Below are positions 32,952-36,732 of a stretch of DNA of 36,732 bases, piece by piece. The DNA is from a virus. The position numbers were made by a program, and so were the translations under genes. The notes under the pieces were generated by a model that worked only from the letters and a program-made list of their open reading frames with translations, did not search any database and was not told the origin of the DNA. The DNA is taken from positions 1-36,732 of IMG/VR virus record IMGVR_UViG_3300030943_001110. The stretch is one strand, 5' to 3'. The number at the start of each line of letters is the position of its first letter. The first letter of the stretch is position 1.

Positions 32952-34637
32952 TTATTGAACAATCCAAGCCTCCTCAGATTTGTATTGTGGTGCATCGATT
33001 ATTTTAGGTTGTAAATTTCTAACAAGCGGATTATATATAACTTTATTAGGCATAGTCAAAATTCTGTCAGCCAGATAAAGTCCGTCAAGAATATCAAGTT
33101 TTGAATCAGGAAAAGTTTCTACCGCAATTCTTAACTCCGGTCTTGGGTTAAGGACCGTAAATAATCCACATTCAAAATCTTTCATAACGCTTGCAGCAAG
33201 TTTTTGTTGTTTATCAATATGAGGAGTAAAGGGTTCCCCTATAACGCTTCTCAACGACCTGCCTTTTAATCCTTTACTTGCCATAAAATCAGGAGTAACT
33301 CTATCCAATCTATCTCTAATATCGTTATATATTCCTCTTTGCTGTGAAGCAGTTTCAACACTGAAGGCATCAGCATCATATTTAACGATATACCTACAAA
33401 CTTCCTCAATACCACCCCTTTTCCACACTCCCTCTAAGTCCGCAGGCGTAACAGCAAACGGATAAATTGGTATTAGTTTTTCTTCATATTTATCGTGTAA
33501 ATCCAGTTTTCCCAAAAACCAATCAAGAACATATTTATTACCATCGCTATCCATAGCGCAAACAACAATAGCCGAATCAGAACTTTGACTTTTTTCTGAT
33601 TGAGCAGGGTCATAGCCAATAGTGATATAAATATTTTTATATTCTCCATTACGGACAATAAAGTTCATATTATTCTTTCTAACATATTTCCATTCAAAAT
33701 CAGTCTTATAAACCGGAGAAGAATCGGAAATAATCTTATTATAATATTCCATATAATAAGTTTTCAAGCCCCCTTTTGCCTGGTTATTTCTAAAGAATAA
33801 TTTTCTTTCATTGATTATTGGCATTGGGAATCTTTTTTCCCATGTAGCTTTTTCAACACCATTTTTATCGTGATAGCTAAGCGCATAAAGTCTACGAATC
33901 CAACTTGGATTTTTGAGAAGATTAGCTCCTATACAGTCCTGATGCACAAAGTTACAGATATAAACCAGTCTGCCGTCAAAGGTATCCATAGCAGGAATAG
34001 TTTCACTAATCAAATCTTCATAGTTTACTTTACGTCTTTCTTCAGTTCTGGTATTCTCTTTATTTTCCGGATCATCGAAACAGATATACTGTGGTCGCAT
34101 ATCAAACATATTGGCGCCACGAATCATTTTCCCGATGGAAAGCGCTTCGAGAATAAACCTATTATCTCTGGTAACAAGGAGTTTACTATTAGCTGTTCCA
34201 TTCTTGTCTTTCACATTCTTGATAGTAGGAACCATTTGACCGAACACGTTAGTAATTTTAGGCGACATGAGGTTGGTTACGACTCTTTTGAAGGTTCTTT
34301 CGGCAGCAGGAGCATTCTTACCTTTTATGACATTGTATTGAATAGGTGGCAGGTTATATTTGCCCCACCATATATCTCCGTTCATACAGGCAAAATAAGA
34401 GGGTACAACGACACCAAACCAGGTAGTTTTGGCTGCGTCACGGAAAGTAAGATAACAGAACAACCTATTAAGGTTGATATTCCCGGGTTTATCGTTTAGG
34501 AAAGTTCTAAGTAGGTCCACGTGCATGGGAGCGATCCCAAATTTGGGATTCATACCAGAAATAAAGTCAAACGCAAACCTAACTATGCCTAAGTATTTGT
34601 TATCATTGTACCCATATTTTTTTACAAAAGGAGTCAT
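32952..34637 (-). CDS. terL: Terminase large subunit
   Basis: The 561-residue packaging motor. The ATPase half carries a Walker A variant (TFRDAAKTT, Lys70-Thr71) and Walker B (ICFDDPE, Asp188-Asp189). The nuclease half has the RNase H-like acidic residues Asp343 (IGYDPAQS), Glu428 (AFSVETAS) and Asp516/Asp519 (KLDILDGLYLA). The Walker A lacks the usual glycines but keeps the R-x-x-x-K-T pattern seen in many phage terminases. It pumps DNA into the prohead through the portal and cuts the concatemer. CAGGTAAAA precedes the ATG. Length is normal. Confidence 0.95.
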   Translation of the reverse strand: MTPFVKKYGYNDNKYLGIVRFAFDFISGMNPKFGIAPMHVDLLRTFLNDKPGNINLNRLFCYLTFRDAAKTTWFGVVVPSYFACMNGDIWWGKYNLPPIQYNVIKGKNAPAAERTFKRVVTNLMSPKITNVFGQMVPTIKNVKDKNGTANSKLLVTRDNRFILEALSIGKMIRGANMFDMRPQYICFDDPENKENTRTEERRKVNYEDLISETIPAMDTFDGRLVYICNFVHQDCIGANLLKNPSWIRRLYALSYHDKNGVEKATWEKRFPMPIINERKLFFRNNQAKGGLKTYYMEYYNKIISDSSPVYKTDFEWKYVRKNNMNFIVRNGEYKNIYITIGYDPAQSEKSQSSDSAIVVCAMDSDGNKYVLDWFLGKLDLHDKYEEKLIPIYPFAVTPADLEGVWKRGGIEEVCRYIVKYDADAFSVETASQQRGIYNDIRDRLDRVTPDFMASKGLKGRSLRSVIGEPFTPHIDKQQKLAASVMKDFECGLFTVLNPRPELRIAVETFPDSKLDILDGLYLADRILTMPNKVIYNPLVRNLQPKIIDAPQYKSEEAWIVQ

Positions 34638-34651
34638 TTTTACCTGTTCAA

Positions 34652-35107
34652 CTATGGTTTTTTACAAAGCCATCCAAATTTATAGGTGCCGCCTAATGCT
34701 GCGTTACCTGCCAATAAGAATCTCAAACGATATCCATAGTTCCACCCGGTAACCCCTGTAGTTGTTAGCCAATTTGCGCTTAATACTAAATTACCAAAAC
34801 CGGTTGTAGTTCCATTATTAGTTGTGCCTTTAAGTGAATCAACCAAAGCCCATGAACCCTTAGCGGTATTTGCCAACGAAGGATCCATAGAAATTCTATC
34901 AACATAAACAGCGACACTATCACTGGCGGCGATCCAATATTTAATCGAATCATAGCCAACATGCGAATAACTTCCGGAAACATTACCCACGCTGGTAATG
35001 GTCACAGTGTCCATATCCAGATAAGTTCCGGATTTTACATAAGTTCTCTGTGCAAAAGCCATAACAGCCATCAGCATCAGAATAAAAATCATTATTTTTT
35101 TCATCAT
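34652..35107 (-). CDS. Small secreted protein upstream of the terminase
   Basis: A 151-residue protein with a strong signal peptide (MMKKIMIFILMLMAVMAFA, then Gln20) and a mature beta-rich domain (TYVKSGTYLDMDTVTITSVG, WALVDSLKGTTNNGTT, WNYGYRLRFLLAGNAALGGT). A single Cys is near the C-terminus. It stands apart from the other secreted genes, between the candidate small terminase and the large terminase. The start follows AAAAGGGTAA. The mature part resembles short fibre or surface beta domains. Function unknown; superinfection exclusion at the envelope is one possibility (inference). Confidence 0.75.
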   Translation of the reverse strand: MMKKIMIFILMLMAVMAFAQRTYVKSGTYLDMDTVTITSVGNVSGSYSHVGYDSIKYWIAASDSVAVYVDRISMDPSLANTAKGSWALVDSLKGTTNNGTTTGFGNLVLSANWLTTTGVTGWNYGYRLRFLLAGNAALGGTYKFGWLCKKP

Positions 35108-35116
35108 TTTACCCTT

Positions 35117-36061
35117 TTAATTATTTGTTTTATCGTTTTCTTCAATTACTACCGCTTCTTCCATCGTCATTCCCTGGTTGACATATTCATCTCCAAGGTC
35201 GTCAAGTTCATCAGATGCTTCCATAATAGCTTTCTGCATATCATCAGGAACGTCATACTTCCCTTCCCCTGTATCGCCATCACCAATTCTTTTTGCGACC
35301 TCAAACCCATCAGAGGAAGAAGATTCAGATAACTCATTAAGATCTTTAATTTTCTTTTCTTCGTATTCCCCTTCTTTGACCAACCTTTCAAGCTCTTTAG
35401 TAGCCATAAAAGAAGCCTTTTTATCCTCATCCTGATCAGCTAATTTCTGGTAATAGCTCAAAACCGAGCCATAACTGATTCCCAGACTTTTTAGTGATGC
35501 TTGTAAACTTGACATAATATACTTTCCCATAGGAGTTTCTTTAACATTTCTTAACCATTGTTGCTTGAAAATACGTTCGATATACTGATCATTTAAACAA
35601 CTACTTCTAATCATGTGCTTTTCAAGCATATCTTTAAATATAATCTTTAGTGCTTCATCCGGATTTGCGAATTGTTTACTGTTCGGGAACATGACCAAAG
35701 CGAAAAAGTGCATCTTCGTAGGAGTAACTCTATCCCCAAGCAATACCTTTAGATGTTTAACCGATGGTCCGTAACCTTTACCGGCGTAATTGTCAATCCT
35801 TTTAGGAAAAGCCAGTTCTACCTTAAACTGCCCGAAATAGGCGTTTTTATAATCAACAGTCAAACAATTGACTATTTTATTGTTGGTAGTTTGGTAATAC
35901 TCACCAGGAACAAAGGGATTGTCAATTACCTTCGGTTCAATTCCCAATCCGGCAGTCTCACCTTCTTCAAATAAGACAGAAGGCATATAGTTAAGGATAG
36001 CATACACACTTTTCTTAAAAGGATTCAGCGTATATTCTGTCCTATAAACAGTGACTAACAT
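35117..36061 (-). CDS. Unassigned protein, candidate terminase small subunit
   Basis: A 314-residue protein. The first half is mixed alpha/beta (TVDYKNAYFGQFKVELAFPK, MHFFALVMFPNSKQF). About 160-230 is helical (KYIMSSLQASLKSLGISYGS, ASFMATKELERLVKEGEYEE), recalling helical regions of small terminases, and the tail is very acidic (about 240-314). Its place upstream of the large terminase supports that guess, but a 151-residue secreted protein lies between them and no clear DNA-binding helix-turn-helix is visible. There is no recognisable Shine-Dalgarno before ATG 36061, unusual here; it may depend on coupling to the previous gene, 12 bases away. Confidence 0.65.
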   Translation of the reverse strand: MLVTVYRTEYTLNPFKKSVYAILNYMPSVLFEEGETAGLGIEPKVIDNPFVPGEYYQTTNNKIVNCLTVDYKNAYFGQFKVELAFPKRIDNYAGKGYGPSVKHLKVLLGDRVTPTKMHFFALVMFPNSKQFANPDEALKIIFKDMLEKHMIRSSCLNDQYIERIFKQQWLRNVKETPMGKYIMSSLQASLKSLGISYGSVLSYYQKLADQDEDKKASFMATKELERLVKEGEYEEKKIKDLNELSESSSSDGFEVAKRIGDGDTGEGKYDVPDDMQKAIMEASDELDDLGDEYVNQGMTMEEAVVIEENDKTNN

Positions 36062-36073
36062 AACAAAGAACAG

Positions 36074-36508
36074 TTACTTATTATCAATAATCTTATCTAA
36101 TCTTTTCAACACTGCTTTCCAGAACAACAGATCAGCAGGACTGATTCTATTTACCACTTTAGCTGCATTTAACTTTAGATATTCAAACAACTCAGTATCT
36201 GTTTCCTCTTCCTTAAACATATCGTAAATCTGCTGCACCATCTTATCCCCTATCATACCTAAATTCTGGACAATCTTCTTTGGTTCGATAGGGATAACCA
36301 CTATGTCAGGATCAATACTTATGGTGTTTTTAACAACAGGAGTGGCTACTGGAGGCTCTAAACTAACTTCCTCGACAATAGGTTCATCTTTAATCACGAT
36401 ATCGGCTGTAATAGGCTCTGAGGTAGGATCAACAGGGTCGTTGACAATAGGTTGAATCTCATTTACCGTTTTACCAGGATTGCGAATTCTATTATTTGAT
36501 CTTGACAT
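36074..36508 (-). CDS. Unassigned first gene of the late operon
   Basis: A 144-residue protein with a disordered Pro/Val/Glu/Ile-rich N-terminal half (PIVNDPVDPTSEPITADIVI and similar) and a helical C-terminal half (MVQQIYDMFKEEETDTELFE, LLFWKAVLKRLDKIIDNK). There is no signal peptide. GGAG lies nine bases upstream of its ATG, and promoter-like elements lie just beyond. As the first gene before the packaging genes it may take part in packaging or head assembly, but nothing in it is diagnostic. Confidence 0.65.
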   Translation of the reverse strand: MSRSNNRIRNPGKTVNEIQPIVNDPVDPTSEPITADIVIKDEPIVEEVSLEPPVATPVVKNTISIDPDIVVIPIEPKKIVQNLGMIGDKMVQQIYDMFKEEETDTELFEYLKLNAAKVVNRISPADLLFWKAVLKRLDKIIDNK

Positions 36509-36526
36509 AACTTAATCTCCATTTCA

Positions 36527-36556
36527 TATATGCAACACAATATACTTTATATGCAA
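36527..36556. repeat. Two direct copies of TATATGCAA, possible operator
   Basis: TATATGCAA occurs at 36527-36535 and 36548-36556, starts 21 bases apart (two helix turns). The copies lie around the expected transcription start of the late operon, as sites for a regulator on one face of the DNA would. Confidence 0.45.
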
Positions 36557-36583
36557 GATAAGTTAACGATTCTAATTTGTAAA
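36555..36583 (-). promoter_or_regulatory. Candidate promoter of the late operon
   Basis: On the minus strand TTTACA and TATCTT are 17 bases apart, 47 bases or more before the first start codon. TATCTTG also approaches the Bacteroidota -7 pattern TAnnTTTG. The matches are partial, so this is a candidate only. Confidence 0.35.
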
Positions 36584-36636
36584 GAGATAAAAATATCAAG
36601 GAAAAATTTTTACACTAACAGTCAAACCGAATTGAA

Positions 36637-36665
36637 TTGACAATGTGTTTCCTATATAGTAGATT
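36637..36665 (+). promoter_or_regulatory. Weak candidate promoter reading out of the window
   Basis: TTGACA and TAGATT are separated by 17 bases on the plus strand. The first box is a perfect -35, the second a moderate -10. If real, it would make 36509-36732 a divergent control region; no gene start is visible before the window ends. Confidence 0.25.
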
Positions 36666-36732
36666 GCCTATGTCTTTTTCTCTCTCGCCTTTCTTCATTG
36701 GGTTACTTTGACACTCTCTCTTTTTCTCATTT

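Noticed and set aside
32937-32967. Upstream extension of the portal gene to 32967
   Set aside because: ATG 32937 has AGAGGAA at the right distance, while the extension overlaps the terminase end and lacks a site.
33870-34499. 209-codon open frame on the plus strand opposite the large terminase gene
   Set aside because: It is antisense to a gene with complete ATPase and nuclease motifs, has no ribosome binding site or recognisable domain, and is best explained as a composition shadow.
36615-36731. Minus-strand frame entering from the window edge, 38 codons ending in TAG
   Set aside because: It runs through a purine-rich low-complexity stretch, has no Shine-Dalgarno and no recognisable motif; it may still be the end of a gene outside the window, but cannot be supported.
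1-36732. tRNA genes, CRISPR arrays, integrase or insertion sequences
   Set aside because: I saw no cloverleaf-like sequence, regularly spaced repeats, recombinase motifs or terminal inverted repeats in the parts I read; absence was not tested computationally.

Overview
The window is most of the late half of a short-tailed (podovirus-like) double-stranded DNA phage genome, AT-rich, from a host probably in the FCB group (Bacteroidota/Ignavibacteriota). The phage assignment rests on large terminase, portal, scaffold, major capsid, head-tail connector and nozzle-like genes in series, with no sheath, tube or long tape-measure gene. The host guess is inference: five proteins carry Sec signal peptides with Gln at the predicted +1 position, a habit of Bacteroidota-like bacteria. 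Shine-Dalgarno sites are strong (AGGAG, GGAGG), which fits Ignavibacteria-like relatives better than typical Bacteroidia.

Layout. Positions 1-3722 (plus strand): the end of a small membrane protein, an HNH endonuclease with a frameshift, a DNA methyltransferase with a frameshift right after its TSPPYW motif, a possible replication-type protein, a 35-residue ORF and a Cys-rich protein with two repeated internal start sites. All are coupled by short overlaps. At 3742-3780 a bidirectional hairpin terminator separates this operon from the convergent late operon. Positions 3780-36508 (minus strand, transcribed right to left): two unassigned genes (one a candidate small terminase), a secreted protein, large terminase, portal, scaffold, capsid, two small head-type proteins, four connector-type proteins, a large nozzle-like protein, a fibre adaptor, two long fibre-like proteins and two smaller secreted proteins, a run of small membrane or lipoprotein genes, holin, GH24 lysozyme, and finally three proteins that look like ejected internal virion proteins. 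Positions 36509-36732 are a leader with promoter-like elements.

How it works together. Terminase and portal package DNA into a capsid built on the scaffold; connector and nozzle proteins close the head; fibres recognise the host; the last three genes probably form or pass through the ejection channel. Lysis genes sit between the fibres and the ejection proteins. Most unusual is that fibre-like proteins with a discoidin-like and a LamG-like domain begin with signal peptides and so may be exported by the infected cell. A second oddity is a UGA codon inside the LamG domain, beyond which the domain continues in frame for exactly 30 codons to a stop just before the next ribosome binding site.
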